A stretch of DNA of 64,000 nt from Thermosphaera aggregans DSM 11486 (GTDB taxonomy: Archaea > Thermoproteota > Thermoprotei_A > Sulfolobales > Desulfurococcaceae). The DNA is taken from NCBI RefSeq assembly GCF_000092185.1, contig NC_014160.1, positions 496,001 to 560,000 on the forward strand, written 5' to 3'. A model generated the notes under the pieces. The model searched no databases. It was not told the origin of the DNA and was given only the letters and a program-made list of their open reading frames with translations. Below, in pieces: positions 30,601 to 39,081 of this stretch. How positions within the stretch are numbered: the first letter of the stretch is position 1; every line of letters begins with the position of its first letter. A program made the position numbers and the translations under genes.

Positions 30601-30832
30601 GATGAGGAAAATGCTAAACCTCCCGCTTGACGCGAAGATCAGAGTCGTCATAACTACCCCTCCCGATAAGGAGCGGATAGTCCTCTCGAAGAGTGACTAC
30701 ATTGCGGGTGAAACCAGAGCTGTAGAAGTCAAGGTTTCCGCAAACCCTAGTGTCTTGACAGAGCTTAAGGGTTTGGTAAAAGAGTGGGATATTGATGGTG
30801 AAACCTACAACATAGGGGTTGAACAGGTTTGA
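27659..30832 (+). CDS. ileS: Isoleucyl-tRNA synthetase
   Basis: The 1057-residue class Ia synthetase has HIGH as DIPHIGTAWNKSLKD (60-63) and the KMSKS loop as EMHKSLGNYVG near residue 600. It includes the CP1 editing domain (TTTPWTLPANT) and Cys pairs CPRC and CPVC/CWRC that can bind zinc. The MHKS form of the loop is one I take as normal for archaeal IleRS. The start is TTG directed by GGTGGTTTTGA. The stop codon overlaps the ATG of cytidine deaminase (TGATG), showing translational coupling. Confidence 0.95.
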   Translation: MNTNEWRLEGRYIPHSVENTVLKYWKDKNIYRLVKSRNSERTRKFNFIDGPPYTSGDIPHIGTAWNKSLKDAILRYKRMQGYKVYDQPGYDCHGLPIEVKVEQKLGVRFKKEIEEKIGIDRFIAECRRLALDNASAMTKWFIDLGVFMDWDNLYLTLKNEYIEAAWWLVKKADEQGLLDKDTRIVHWCPRCSTTLAEYEIEYKELEDPSIYVKLPVVGQDKTYLVIWTTTPWTLPANTFVMVHPEAYYVKIKVGDEIWVVAEERLKAFLDETGIKDYQLVERVKGSSLVGVRYTHPLKDLVSIQQELEQYHVVLPAPEFVTMYEGTGLVHSAPGHGFEDFTVAVRHGIRFIASPVDDEGRFTMEAGKYAGMFVRDANPVIIKDLRERNALIASSSIVHNYPVCWRCKTPVFLRATQQWVIKVSRLKDKLQQEVEKINWMPEWALDRMKNMLENLQDWVISRQRYWGTPLPIWTCPSGHRIVVESVEDIKARGGKLPSELHKPWIDEVVLKCPVCGLEMHRVPDVMDVWFDSGVCFYAAKGHPKKLSLDDIILDFIAEGHDQIRGWFFSLLRAGVLGFDLAPYKNVLVHGFMLDEQGREMHKSLGNYVGTDEAIAKAGRDPLRLWLLSNTTWEDAKFSWKSIEEVARDLSIAWNVFVFAKTYMVLDGFKPEQYTLEDLMDSLRLEDKWILSRTNTLIQKITHLLDNYEVHTAVRMLREFIVEDLSHWYIRLIRPRVWIEENTRDKLAAYTVLYYVLDRLVRMLSPFTPFITEYIYQAMFKEKYKEESVHLLEWPKPEESLINPELEEAMIVLKKIFEAAASARMKAGLKLRQPVKTLTVYVNDPRISEIVVKNQDIIKLIANVKTVETKPLSMLKEVTKYRVEPVYSVLGPRFKQRTRLVIAYIAENQDKIALDILGKKAHETVIEGEKIVIDESCVKITPYFIEGYSVVDTDWGSIAIDTRLSEEEVAEGLTRDLVRRIQVMRKMLNLPLDAKIRVVITTPPDKERIVLSKSDYIAGETRAVEVKVSANPSVLTELKGLVKEWDIDGETYNIGVEQV

Positions 30833-31218
30833 TGCCCGACGACCAGACACTGGTTTCCAGCGCGGTTAAAGCGCTGAGAAACAGTTATGCACCTTACAGT
30901 AACATCCACGTTGCAGCATCCGTACTGGGCTCTAATGGAAAGGTTTACACAGGAGTAAATGTTGAAAACGCTAGCTATGGCTTAACAATATGTGCTGAAA
31001 GATCCGCCGTAGTACAAATGGTTAGCGACGGTGAGAGAAAGCCCGTAAAAATAGCTATTGTGACAGACCTGAAAAACCCGATCCCTCCTTGCGGTGCATG
31101 TAGACAGTTTATTGCAGAGTTCAATCCAGACGTGGAAATAATTCTTTACAGCGTTTCATCAGGTAAGACGGTTAGGACAAGGCTTTCCGAGCTTTTCCCC
31201 AACCCTTTCACGCTTTAA
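30832..31218 (+). CDS. cdd: Cytidine deaminase
   Basis: The 128-residue tetrameric-type enzyme converts cytidine to uridine for salvage. The zinc and catalytic motifs are intact: CAERSAVVQM (Cys ligand, catalytic Glu) and PPCGACRQF (two Cys ligands). The substrate-binding NVENASYG lies just before. I use the ATG at 30832 that overlaps the ileS stop rather than the TTG one codon earlier. Together with the nucleoside importer 4-9 kb away it suggests active nucleoside salvage. Confidence 0.93.
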   Translation: MPDDQTLVSSAVKALRNSYAPYSNIHVAASVLGSNGKVYTGVNVENASYGLTICAERSAVVQMVSDGERKPVKIAIVTDLKNPIPPCGACRQFIAEFNPDVEIILYSVSSGKTVRTRLSELFPNPFTL

Positions 31219-31895
31219 CCTTTGTGTTTAACCGCTGTCATCAAAATATTTCTTGTTTCAGCCGGTCTCCTAGGGTTTTCCACTACTACTTCCACCTTAT
31301 CGATCAAAAAGCCAGCGCTCTCTACTTCGTCTCTGAGCTCTGGTATCGAGTAGAAATGATAGAATCTCTCGCCAAAACTAGACGAGACCATCACGCCATC
31401 ACAAACCTCGCTCCCCCTGGGTTTTTCCACTGGGAACCAAACCGAGAGCAGGAGAATCCCTCCATCGGTAAGCACTCTATTGATCTCCTTTAGAAACAAA
31501 AGCCTGCACTCCCTGGTTGGGAAGTGATGTAATACCGCTAAAGATATCACTACGTCAACGGATTTGTCAATGAACGGTGTGTTCAAGCCATCTCCGCTAA
31601 CGGTTATTAAGTTTCCGGTTTTCAATCCTAATTGGGGGTTTTTATCGTAAGCGGGATCCATTAGTATAAGCAATCTATCATTAGGAATATTCTTCCTCCA
31701 GTATCCTGCTTGTCCGGCGCCAATATCGAGAACCCTTCCCCTCAAATACTTGCTCACGTCAATGCTCCGCCATCCCGATTTTCTATATCTTGGGATTTTG
31801 CGAAAATATTCAACCGTGCGAACAAGTGCTTTCTCACAAATATTCCAGCATTTCTCCACAGAGTTCAACGTCTCTGCCATGCCTCTTTGATTCAT
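31215..31895 (-). CDS. SAM-dependent methyltransferase, Trm9/ALKBH8-like
   Basis: The 226-residue Rossmann-fold methyltransferase has motif I VLDIGAGQAGYW, the acidic MDPAYD at the end of beta 2, GDGLNTPF, and ISLAVLHHFPTRE as motif IV. The stretch RFYHFYSIPELRDEVESAGF near the end resembles Trm9 and ALKBH8, which methylate modified wobble uridine in tRNA. That role is inferred. Its last 4 bases overlap the convergent cytidine deaminase gene. Confidence 0.75.
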   Translation of the reverse strand: MNQRGMAETLNSVEKCWNICEKALVRTVEYFRKIPRYRKSGWRSIDVSKYLRGRVLDIGAGQAGYWRKNIPNDRLLILMDPAYDKNPQLGLKTGNLITVSGDGLNTPFIDKSVDVVISLAVLHHFPTRECRLLFLKEINRVLTDGGILLLSVWFPVEKPRGSEVCDGVMVSSSFGERFYHFYSIPELRDEVESAGFLIDKVEVVVENPRRPAETRNILMTAVKHKG

Positions 31896-31937
31896 GGTTA
31901 AAATAAGTAGTCGGGGCAGATTTAATAAGGTGTTGCG

Positions 31938-33206
31938 TCAGATTCGAACTTTATAGTAGTTCTCTGAAGCCTTCTTAAGCTCTTCCAGACTTGGGTTGAT
32001 CAATGGCGCGTCTCCAGCAGTCTTCCTGATAACATCCGGATCCTTCAAGCCGTGACCTGTAATTAGGACAACTATTGTCTCATCCTTATCGACAAGCCCC
32101 TCGTTGACGGCTTTAACCAGCCCTGCAAGCCCCGCGGCACCACTGGGCTCTGCGAAAATACCCTCTAAGCTTGCAAGTAATTTCATGGCTTGGATTATTT
32201 CCTCGTCCGAGACAACCACTCCATACCCGTTCGTCGCATACATTGCCTTCAACGCAGCGTCTCCATCCCATGGGAAAGTGTCTTCAAGTCCTGTGGCTAT
32301 GGTCTCCGGCGGCTTCTCCCAAGGCCTTATATTTAACGGGTCTTGTCTTTCCCGCCAAGCCCTGACCAAGGGGTAGTTGCCCTCAGGTTGAACAGCAACC
32401 ATTTTCGGATATTTATTTATGAGTCCAACCGCGTTGAAGTCTCTGAAACCGTTGTAAACACCTGTTAGTAAGCTACCAGCCCCAGTTGGAACGAATACCT
32501 GGTCCGGAGTATTCCACTCTAATTGCTCAACTATCTCCATCGAAATCGTCTTAGGGCCTTCTATTTGATACGGGTTGTATACTCCGAAGCTAGGGCTCGG
32601 GTAAAACCCGTATTTCTCAACGACAAGTCTCATCATTTTAACAGTAGGATCCTCCGCCTCCGTCCACCTTACCTTGAAGACTTTTGCCCCGTAATACAAT
32701 AGTTGGGCTATTTTCCCGTAGCCGGCGAAGTCGGGTACGAAGGCGAAGACGTCTAACCCGGCTTTGGCACCATATGCTGCTAGCGCTGCGGCCGCGTTAC
32801 CGCTACTCGCTATGGCTGCTTTTTTAAAACCGAAGAACTTCGCCATTGAGACTGAAACGCTCATTGCCCTATCCTTAAAGCTTCCTGTGGGATTTCTCGT
32901 CTCGTCTTTAAGGTAGAGATTTCTCAACCCTAGGGCCTCCGCTAGTCTAGTTGATTTCAAGAGAGGGGTGCCACCTTCGCCGAGAGACACCACATATTTT
33001 TGGCTGGGAACGGGTAGAAACTCAATATACCTCCACATGTTGAATGGTCTTTTCCCTAGATTCTCAACATTGAATGCTCTTTCCAACTTCTCATAATCAT
33101 ATATCACGTCCAACCGGCCGAGGTCGTTGTTTTCACATAGGACTGGCTTAGAATCTAGTTTGTATTCTCTACCACATCTATTACACTTTAAGTATTTTAC
33201 AAACAT
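31938..33206 (-). CDS. thrC: Threonine synthase
   Basis: The 422-residue PLP enzyme converts O-phosphohomoserine to threonine. An N-terminal Cys-containing finger (LKCNRCGREYKL...VLCENN) precedes the fold-type II core. The PLP Lys is in TGSFKDRAMSVS, SSGNAAAALAAYG is the phosphate/substrate loop, and PTGAGSLLTG is the glycine-rich cofactor cup. Length and motifs are standard. No other threonine pathway gene is adjacent. The ATG is preceded by an AGGTATT element. Confidence 0.92.
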   Translation of the reverse strand: MFVKYLKCNRCGREYKLDSKPVLCENNDLGRLDVIYDYEKLERAFNVENLGKRPFNMWRYIEFLPVPSQKYVVSLGEGGTPLLKSTRLAEALGLRNLYLKDETRNPTGSFKDRAMSVSVSMAKFFGFKKAAIASSGNAAAALAAYGAKAGLDVFAFVPDFAGYGKIAQLLYYGAKVFKVRWTEAEDPTVKMMRLVVEKYGFYPSPSFGVYNPYQIEGPKTISMEIVEQLEWNTPDQVFVPTGAGSLLTGVYNGFRDFNAVGLINKYPKMVAVQPEGNYPLVRAWRERQDPLNIRPWEKPPETIATGLEDTFPWDGDAALKAMYATNGYGVVVSDEEIIQAMKLLASLEGIFAEPSGAAGLAGLVKAVNEGLVDKDETIVVLITGHGLKDPDVIRKTAGDAPLINPSLEELKKASENYYKVRI

Positions 33207-33251
33207 GAATAATACCTCATAGTTATATTTGAAAAAATGTTCAGGATGAGC

Positions 33252-34172
33252 TTAAATTCCTTCTCTTTCCCAGATAAACTTTACAACTTCATCATGAGTT
33301 GGCACACAGTGGGAGCCGAGGCTTGAAATTTTCAACGCAGCCACGGCATTACCGTATTGAAGGGATTTTCTCAAACTATAACCTCTTAGAAAGCCCGTTA
33401 TGAACCCTGATGCGAAAGCGTCCCCGGCCCCGGTGGTGTCAATCACGTTGTCAACCTTGTAAGCCGGTATCTCCTCCTGTAGCTCCTTACTGTAAACATA
33501 TACTCCTTTTTCGCCTCTTTTCACGATCACTATCTCCGGCCCGGTTGAAGCGATCTCTTTGGCTGCTTCCTTGTAGTCTTCAATACCGGTTAACAGTGAT
33601 GCTTCCTTATGATTCAGGAAGACAACGTTGACCCGGGATACAACTGGTTTCAGCTTCTCCAACCCCTGTGATGCCAGTACTCTTCCAGGATCCCATGAAG
33701 ACTTCAACCCGTATTTTTCAGCAATCCTGAGAGCCTCAATCGTTGTATCCAGTCTCAAGCTTGCTATGTGAATCCATTTAGCCCTTGAAATCGCGTACTC
33801 ACTGAGGTCTGAGGGCTCAAGCGTCTCAGCCGCGCCTTTATACCCGTACATCGTGATTTCCCCCTTCTTGTTAATAGCGACTATGGTGAACCCTGTTTGG
33901 CCCAGGCTTATCCTTAAACCACTTATATCCACGCCCTCCTTCAACAAGTCGTCAACTATTATTCTCCCGAAACTGTCGAAACCGATTTTCGCTAGAATGC
34001 TCGACTTCAAGCCCAGCCTTCTAACCCCAATGGCAACGTTAACGGCTGAGCCGCCGCTCCCCCAGGACTGCTCGAGGACTTTACTCTCGAGATCTATCCC
34101 TGGAAAAGCCTCCACTAAAATCCTTATGTCTACTAGAGCATGCCCTACTGTCACAACGTCTATGCTCGACAT
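33252..34172 (-). CDS. PfkB-family carbohydrate kinase (candidate ATP-dependent phosphofructokinase)
   Basis: The 306-residue ribokinase-fold enzyme has the N-terminal GSGGSAVNVAIGVRRLG and the C-terminal anion-hole/catalytic motif DTTGAGDAFASGF. PfkB kinases phosphorylate fructose-6-P, ribose or nucleosides. The gene begins 15 bases after the class I aldolase stop, which favours a glycolytic kinase, and an ATP-PFK of this family has been purified from Desulfurococcus. Specificity still cannot be read from motifs. I use ATG at 34172, three codons inside the longest frame, because GGTG lies just before it. Confidence 0.85.
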   Translation of the reverse strand: MSSIDVVTVGHALVDIRILVEAFPGIDLESKVLEQSWGSGGSAVNVAIGVRRLGLKSSILAKIGFDSFGRIIVDDLLKEGVDISGLRISLGQTGFTIVAINKKGEITMYGYKGAAETLEPSDLSEYAISRAKWIHIASLRLDTTIEALRIAEKYGLKSSWDPGRVLASQGLEKLKPVVSRVNVVFLNHKEASLLTGIEDYKEAAKEIASTGPEIVIVKRGEKGVYVYSKELQEEIPAYKVDNVIDTTGAGDAFASGFITGFLRGYSLRKSLQYGNAVAALKISSLGSHCVPTHDEVVKFIWEREGI

Positions 34173-34186
34173 CCCTAACACACCGG

Positions 34187-35002
34187 TTACTGCATTGTTT
34201 TATAAGCCTCTTCAGCGGTCAAACCTTCGTGAACAATCTTCATAACTGCTTTTATCGCTAACGCAGGGTTTTCATGCATGAACACGTTTCTGCCTACGAC
34301 TACTCCCTGAGCCCCAGCCTTCATCACGTCTTCAACATCCTTTAAGAAGTCTATGAAGTTCTTTCTAGGAGCCCCTCCACTCATTAAAACCGGTACTCCT
34401 GAAGCAGCTTTAACCACTTCTCTAAAAGTCTCCCGACTACCAGTGTAGTACGTTTTTATCAAATCCGCGCCAACCTCTATGGCTGCTCTCACGCCGTATT
34501 TAACCACTTCTACATCATACATGTTTTTAATGCTGGGGCCTCTCGGGTATGCCAGCTGTAGACAGGGGTAGCCGTATCTCTCAGCCTCTTCTTTTATCGA
34601 AACCCATTGAGAAAGCATTGCGTCCTCGTATTGACTGCCCCAGTAGACAGTGGCGGCAACCGCGTCCGCCCCCAGCGATACTGCTTCCTCAACTGTTCCA
34701 ATAATGCTTTGGAGCAACTTCTGATCTTCAGGCCTTAAATTTGTTTTACCAGTTATCTTCACGATAAGACTTGTCCTTCCCAGCCAGGAATCCCTGGTGA
34801 CATGGGCAAGCCCTGCTGTTAACATAACCGCGTCAACGCCTGCGTCAACTATTTTCTTCAACACCCCCCTGGGGTCTATGGTTTCGCTCGTGAAATCTCC
34901 TGGACCATGCTCGAATCCGTGGTCAAAGGCGAATACAACTGCCCTCCCATCACGGAGGATTCTGGTTAGTCTCACGGTTTTCCCAATGTTCGAGTACGAC
35001 AT
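34187..35002 (-). CDS. fba: Class I fructose-bisphosphate aldolase, archaeal (DhnA) type
   Basis: The 271-residue TIM-barrel enzyme cleaves or forms fructose-1,6-bisphosphate. FAFDHGFEHGP near the start and the Schiff-base lysine in ADLIKTYYTGS are the family marks, with MSGGAPR and VVGRNVFMHENP binding phosphate near the end. In many hyperthermophilic archaea this family also has FBP phosphatase activity (FBPA/P), but that subfamily is longer (about 370 residues). The gene is co-directional with the PfkB kinase and preceded by AAGGTGG. Confidence 0.92.
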   Translation of the reverse strand: MSYSNIGKTVRLTRILRDGRAVVFAFDHGFEHGPGDFTSETIDPRGVLKKIVDAGVDAVMLTAGLAHVTRDSWLGRTSLIVKITGKTNLRPEDQKLLQSIIGTVEEAVSLGADAVAATVYWGSQYEDAMLSQWVSIKEEAERYGYPCLQLAYPRGPSIKNMYDVEVVKYGVRAAIEVGADLIKTYYTGSRETFREVVKAASGVPVLMSGGAPRKNFIDFLKDVEDVMKAGAQGVVVGRNVFMHENPALAIKAVMKIVHEGLTAEEAYKTMQ

Positions 35003-35071
35003 ACTACCACCTTACATGTTTGATTTAATTCTTAAGATGAGTTTTAAACTCAAATTCCGTTAAGGTTTGAC

Positions 35072-35575
35072 TTAAAGTAGGAAAATCGATTTCATTATTG
35101 ATAATCCGAGGTAAACTGCTGAATAAACTATTAACGATGCTATCAACACTCCAGAACTTATCGCAACTATAGCTTTCCTCTTATCCAGTCGGAGTAGGAA
35201 TGCCACTAGACTTCCAGTCCACGCACCTGTTGCGGGAAAAGGAACAGCAACAAATAACGCTAGAGATATGAAGGTGATTTTTTCCATCTTCGAGGCTTTC
35301 TCCCACGCCTTCTCAATTATTTTGAAATACAGGTTTCTGAGGAAACTTGGAAACTTTTCATTCATGATTATTTTCTCAACTATTGAAAGGATGTTCAACG
35401 CAACAGGCGCTATAAGCAGGTTCGCGAAGACGCCTGTTAATGCTAGAATAGTCATTGAAGCAGCATCATTCCCTGCTTTGATTATAGCGTATGGTATGGC
35501 TCCTCTTACCTCGCTAATAGGGAGGAACCCGAGGATAAACGCTATCATTATGCTTTGCAAGTCTACGCCGCTCAT
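35072..35575 (-). CDS. Small multidrug-export-like membrane protein (COG2426)
   Basis: The 167-residue protein has about four or five hydrophobic segments and the loops LPISEVRGAIPYAI and VPFPATGAWTGSLVAFLL that define the COG2426 family, often called small multidrug export protein. The functional name has weak experimental support. It sits alone between the HD gene and aldolase on the same strand. Confidence 0.82.
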   Translation of the reverse strand: MSGVDLQSIMIAFILGFLPISEVRGAIPYAIIKAGNDAASMTILALTGVFANLLIAPVALNILSIVEKIIMNEKFPSFLRNLYFKIIEKAWEKASKMEKITFISLALFVAVPFPATGAWTGSLVAFLLRLDKRKAIVAISSGVLIASLIVYSAVYLGLSIMKSIFLL

Positions 35576-35624
35576 CCTGCACAGCCCTATCTCTGGGATA
35601 AAATATTCATGTTAGAAGAGGGTT

Positions 35625-37220
35625 TTAACTAGTTTCGGGCGCTTCTCTCCCTCCTCCGTACAAGGCTTCTTTTATAACCTCCTCAGCGCTTTCCTGGGCT
35701 TTCTTTATATCACTGCTGGAGAGATCCTTGTATATCTCCCGGTTGACGTATATTGTGAATAATACCTCGGGTATGAGCCCATGCTGTTGCGCAAACTCTT
35801 CATAGGTTAACTCTTCCAAGTCTATAACCTTGCCGCCGCGAATCTCTACAACGTGTATTTTATCTAAAACCTCAGAGCCCGAGGACGGGTATATTTCAAC
35901 CTTGTCAATAATCGTTAGAATATCAGATGGGTTGACATTTTTACTTTTCAACACGGTTGAGATTTCTTCACCGATCTTATCTTTCAATGTTTTCTGATAA
36001 GCCTCTCCGAAGCGTTCACTGAACAAGTGTTTTGCGTGTTTCAAATTATAGTTAAACCTACCCACCATCTTCCACACGGGCTTCCTTTCAATAAAGAGGC
36101 TTTGCAACGCCTTTCTAGCCAAATCCTTGTCTACACACTCATATGCTGAAGGATCTTCATGCATCAAACCTGCTAGCATGGTGTAAAGGGAGTGATCGGT
36201 TAGCAGGAAGTATTTTGACAAGTTTTCAGGGCTCTGCAACATCTCCTCAATTATCTCGACAAGCCTAGACCTCAAGCATTGGAGAAGATAACCAATCATC
36301 TCGATAAAAGCTACGTTCACAGGATGGAGGTATACGTTCTTATACATTATCTTCCTCGCGTCGAAGAGTCTTGCTATCTCGTCCAAAGACTTGCGAGTAA
36401 CCCCCGGGATGATCATATTGTTCTTCTCAACTAGAAACGTATTTCTAATAATCCAGTCATCATTAATCTCCCCTACTGGAACCCCCGTGAAAAAGCTATC
36501 TCTCTTAAGGTAATCCATGATGTCGCTAGTGTAGGCGTAATCCCTGACAACTAGCCTAACAATACTGCTCAAGCCGTTAACGGATGGATTGTAAAAGTCC
36601 TTATCTGAAAGAAGAGACCGGCTAACCAGGTCTGTGAAATCCCTCATACCCCTTGGAGGCTTCATGCCTTCATCAAGCAGTGAGATAAGTACCTCCGGGT
36701 CGAGGCCGAGGGTTTTCGCAGAATTCAATGCCAGCTCGAATATTTTCTCCCTTAAAACCTGCCTGTAGATTAGATACCCGACGACTTCATGATTACCAAC
36801 GCTGTAGCCCAAGAACTCTCTGGTTTTGTAAACGTATTTGTCGAAGGCGTGGCTAAATGGGCCGTGCCCTAGGTCATGCATTAACCCCAGCAATCTAGAG
36901 GCGAAAATAATCTCCTTCTGATGCTTAATAATTTCCCTCCTAGACTCAGACTCTTCCGGTAAATGGTATGAAGTCCTCAGCAAGTTGTTAACGTATTTGA
37001 AAGATGAGTGCATAACACCTATCGAATGAGCGAATCTTGTATGCGTAGCGTTCGGGTAAATAAAGTGGGCTGCCTGAAGCTGGTAAATATATCTCAACCT
37101 CTGCAGTGGCCACGAATCGATCACCTTGTCTTCGAATCCTTTCACGAAATCTATATAACCGTATAACACGTCTCTTATCTGCCCGTTAAACGGGATGAAC
37201 GGGGACTGAGAGGGCTCCAT
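35625..37220 (-). CDS. HD-domain phosphohydrolase (COG1078, dGTPase-like)
   Basis: The protein of about 531 residues has the HD metal site: H60/H65 in THTRFAHSIGVM and H115-D116 in MHDLGHGPFSHAFDK. This order is that of COG1078, related to dNTP triphosphohydrolases and SAMHD1. The C-terminal 200 residues are helical and charged. It may clean up nucleotides, but archaeal members are little studied. ATG at 37220 follows GGTGGAG, and a TATA-like TATATATT at 37247-37254 lies about 30 bases before, so I reject the 18 additional upstream codons. Confidence 0.85.
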   Translation of the reverse strand: MEPSQSPFIPFNGQIRDVLYGYIDFVKGFEDKVIDSWPLQRLRYIYQLQAAHFIYPNATHTRFAHSIGVMHSSFKYVNNLLRTSYHLPEESESRREIIKHQKEIIFASRLLGLMHDLGHGPFSHAFDKYVYKTREFLGYSVGNHEVVGYLIYRQVLREKIFELALNSAKTLGLDPEVLISLLDEGMKPPRGMRDFTDLVSRSLLSDKDFYNPSVNGLSSIVRLVVRDYAYTSDIMDYLKRDSFFTGVPVGEINDDWIIRNTFLVEKNNMIIPGVTRKSLDEIARLFDARKIMYKNVYLHPVNVAFIEMIGYLLQCLRSRLVEIIEEMLQSPENLSKYFLLTDHSLYTMLAGLMHEDPSAYECVDKDLARKALQSLFIERKPVWKMVGRFNYNLKHAKHLFSERFGEAYQKTLKDKIGEEISTVLKSKNVNPSDILTIIDKVEIYPSSGSEVLDKIHVVEIRGGKVIDLEELTYEEFAQQHGLIPEVLFTIYVNREIYKDLSSSDIKKAQESAEEVIKEALYGGGREAPETS

Positions 37221-37290
37221 ATTAAACACTCCACCATGTTCATACCTATATATTGGAATATACGTTTCAACCAATTCCTCGAACCCACTA

Positions 37291-37304
37291 GTGATCAGTG
37301 ATCA
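37291..37304. promoter_or_regulatory. Tandem TGATCA palindromes, possible operator
   Basis: The sequence GTGATCAGTGATCA contains two TGATCA palindromes, and CACTAGTG adjoins on the left. It lies midway between the HD gene and the divergent hemerythrin-domain gene, outside both proposed TATA boxes. This kind of nested symmetry often binds dimeric regulators, but no factor can be named. Confidence 0.3.
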
Positions 37305-37363
37305 TGGTAATACTTGTTAAATCAAGTATTTAAACTTACCACCCCACAAACTCCGGGCGAAAA

Positions 37364-37372
37364 TATTTATAA
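37364..37372 (+). promoter_or_regulatory. TATA element for hemerythrin-domain gene
   Basis: TTTATAATT lies 42-50 bases before the ATG at 37414, predicting a short leader that holds the AAGGTG ribosome site. Confidence 0.5.
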
Positions 37373-37413
37373 TTTGCAGTTTAAATTGCCATATATTCAC
37401 CAAGGTGTTTATT

Positions 37414-38151
37414 ATGAGGGATTTTCAAGAGTGCTTGAATATAGTTTCCCGCAAGGTTAGCAACGATCTCCATAGTTTGGAGAAATTACTCGACATTAGT
37501 GAGGTCATCATCAGTGAAAGAGTGAGAGGGAATTTATCAAGAATACTGGACAGTGTTGCCAACGCAAATCCCGAGGAATACTATTTCGTCGAGATTTATA
37601 ACGAGGAGCTTAAGGCAAGATGCATATTGGTTTTCGAGGGAGGAAATCTCTTAAGAGTCGCCTTCGGAGGAACCGATTCCAATGTTCTTGTGAATCCCGA
37701 AGACTTTTGCAGAAGGATAAGCGATTCTGAAATAGCCTTATTCAAAGTAGTATTGCCTTTACTACAGTGGAAGCAGGATATGGTTTTCGGGTTTGAACCC
37801 ATGGATTCACAACACGAAAAGATTCTTCATAAATGGAATGAGCTTATAAGAGAGTTATTAAGGGGAGAGGGTAAGGAAGCTGTGGTATTGAAGGAGCTTG
37901 TCAACGAGGTTTTCAAACATCTTGCTTACGAAGAGGATTTGATGAGGAGGTATAAGTATCCGAAGGCGAAACAGCATTTCAAGGATCACGAAGCCTTTAG
38001 AAGCCTTTTAAACCAGTTGATAAGTAGGGCTGATAAAATTGGAGTAATAGGTATGCTTAGGGAGAATATTGGATTTGTGTATGCATATCTTGCACACTTG
38101 AATAGCGCTGATCGCGAGCTTGCATCGTTTTTGAAAAAGAATATTCTCTAG
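37414..38151 (+). CDS. Hemerythrin-domain protein with uncharacterised N-terminal domain
   Basis: The 245-residue protein has a C-terminal bacteriohemerythrin four-helix bundle (about 118-245). All seven di-iron ligands are present: H134, H169, E173, H188, H192, H228 and D233, at the usual spacings. Such domains bind O2 reversibly or sense it. The first 115 residues are not hemerythrin and I do not recognise them; they read as a mixed alpha/beta module. Peroxiredoxin and flavodiiron protein follow on the same strand, suggesting a role in O2 handling. The start ATG follows AAGGTG. Confidence 0.85.
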   Translation: MRDFQECLNIVSRKVSNDLHSLEKLLDISEVIISERVRGNLSRILDSVANANPEEYYFVEIYNEELKARCILVFEGGNLLRVAFGGTDSNVLVNPEDFCRRISDSEIALFKVVLPLLQWKQDMVFGFEPMDSQHEKILHKWNELIRELLRGEGKEAVVLKELVNEVFKHLAYEEDLMRRYKYPKAKQHFKDHEAFRSLLNQLISRADKIGVIGMLRENIGFVYAYLAHLNSADRELASFLKKNIL

Positions 38152-38268
38152 AATTTCCACGTACCAATCTCGTAAACTTGTCATCAAGTATGCTTTCAAG
38201 CTAAAATGCCTTAGTGGAGACTATATTCGGATTCTGGAAATAAGGGGTAGGTTTTTGAAATAAAAAGG

Positions 38269-38278
38269 TTTAAAAAGC
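38269..38278 (+). promoter_or_regulatory. TATA element for peroxiredoxin
   Basis: TTTAAAAAGC is centred about 37 bases before the ATG at 38311. It gives the peroxiredoxin its own promoter, separate from the hemerythrin gene 159 bases upstream. Confidence 0.5.
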
Positions 38279-38310
38279 TAATAAACCATTAAGAAAAATT
38301 GGTGAAAAAT

Positions 38311-39015
38311 ATGCCAGGCCAAATACCGTTAATCGGTGAGAAATTCCCTGAAATGGAAGTAGTTACAACGCACGGTAAGAAGAAGCTGCCTGACGATTAT
38401 AAAGGAAAATACCTAGTACTCTTCAGCCATCCCGCGGACTTCACTCCTGTCTGCACCACGGAATTCGTGGGATTCGCGAAGAGGTATGAGGATTTCAAGA
38501 GGTTGAATGCGGAGTTACTTGGGCACAGCGTTGACGGAGTGTTCGCCCATATCAAATGGGTTGAGTGGATAAAGGAGAAGCTAGGAGTGGAAATACCCTT
38601 CCCAATAATAGCCGATCCGGCCGGTGAAGTGGGCAGGAAGCTAGGCTTCCTGCACGCTCAGAGCACTACACACACTGTCAGAGCCGTGATGATAGTGGAT
38701 ACGGAGGGAGTCATACGCGCCATACTTTACTACCCCCAGGAGGCAGGCAGGAACATTGATGAAATACTGAGACTGGTTAAAGCCCTGCAATTGAACGACA
38801 AGTACAAGAGGGCTGTGCCACACCTGTGGCCGAACAACGAGTTAATAAAAGACTCACTAATAGTGCCCCCGCCGACGACTGTTCAGGCAGCTAAAGAGAG
38901 ATTGGCGGCTTACAAGTGCTACGACTGGTGGTTCTGCTACGAGGAAGGAAAAGTCCCCGGGGAAGAGGTCGTAGAAGTTAGAAAGTGGCTTGAAAGAGCC
39001 GCTTCTAAACCCTAA
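38311..39015 (+). CDS. Peroxiredoxin (archaeal Prx6/thioredoxin-peroxidase type)
   Basis: The 234-residue enzyme reduces H2O2 and organic peroxides. The peroxidatic Cys48 is in [12 protein letters not shown]-terminal pair, C203 and C209 (CYDWWFC), reproduces the spacing of C207 and C213 in Aeropyrum pernix thioredoxin peroxidase, so the same Cys relay is likely. The extended C-terminus forms the decamer interface in relatives. The ATG follows GGTG; four upstream codons of the longest frame are rejected. A T6 tract follows the stop. Confidence 0.94.
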   Translation: MPGQIPLIGEKFPEMEVVTTHGKKKLPDDYKGKYLVLFSHPADFTPVCTTEFVGFAKRYEDFKRLNAELLGHSVDGVFAHIKWVEWIKEKLGVEIPFPIIADPAGEVGRKLGFLHAQSTTHTVRAVMIVDTEGVIRAILYYPQEAGRNIDEILRLVKALQLNDKYKRAVPHLWPNNELIKDSLIVPPPTTVQAAKERLAAYKCYDWWFCYEEGKVPGEEVVEVRKWLERAASKP

Positions 39016-39021
39016 TTTTTT
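39016..39021 (+). terminator. T6 tract after peroxiredoxin
   Basis: A run of six T residues directly follows the stop codon, as expected for archaeal intrinsic termination. Confidence 0.4.
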
Positions 39022-39081
39022 CCATTAACACCTTTAAAGGTTAAATTCTCGCCTCCCATTATCTTGCATAGGGGATTAATA

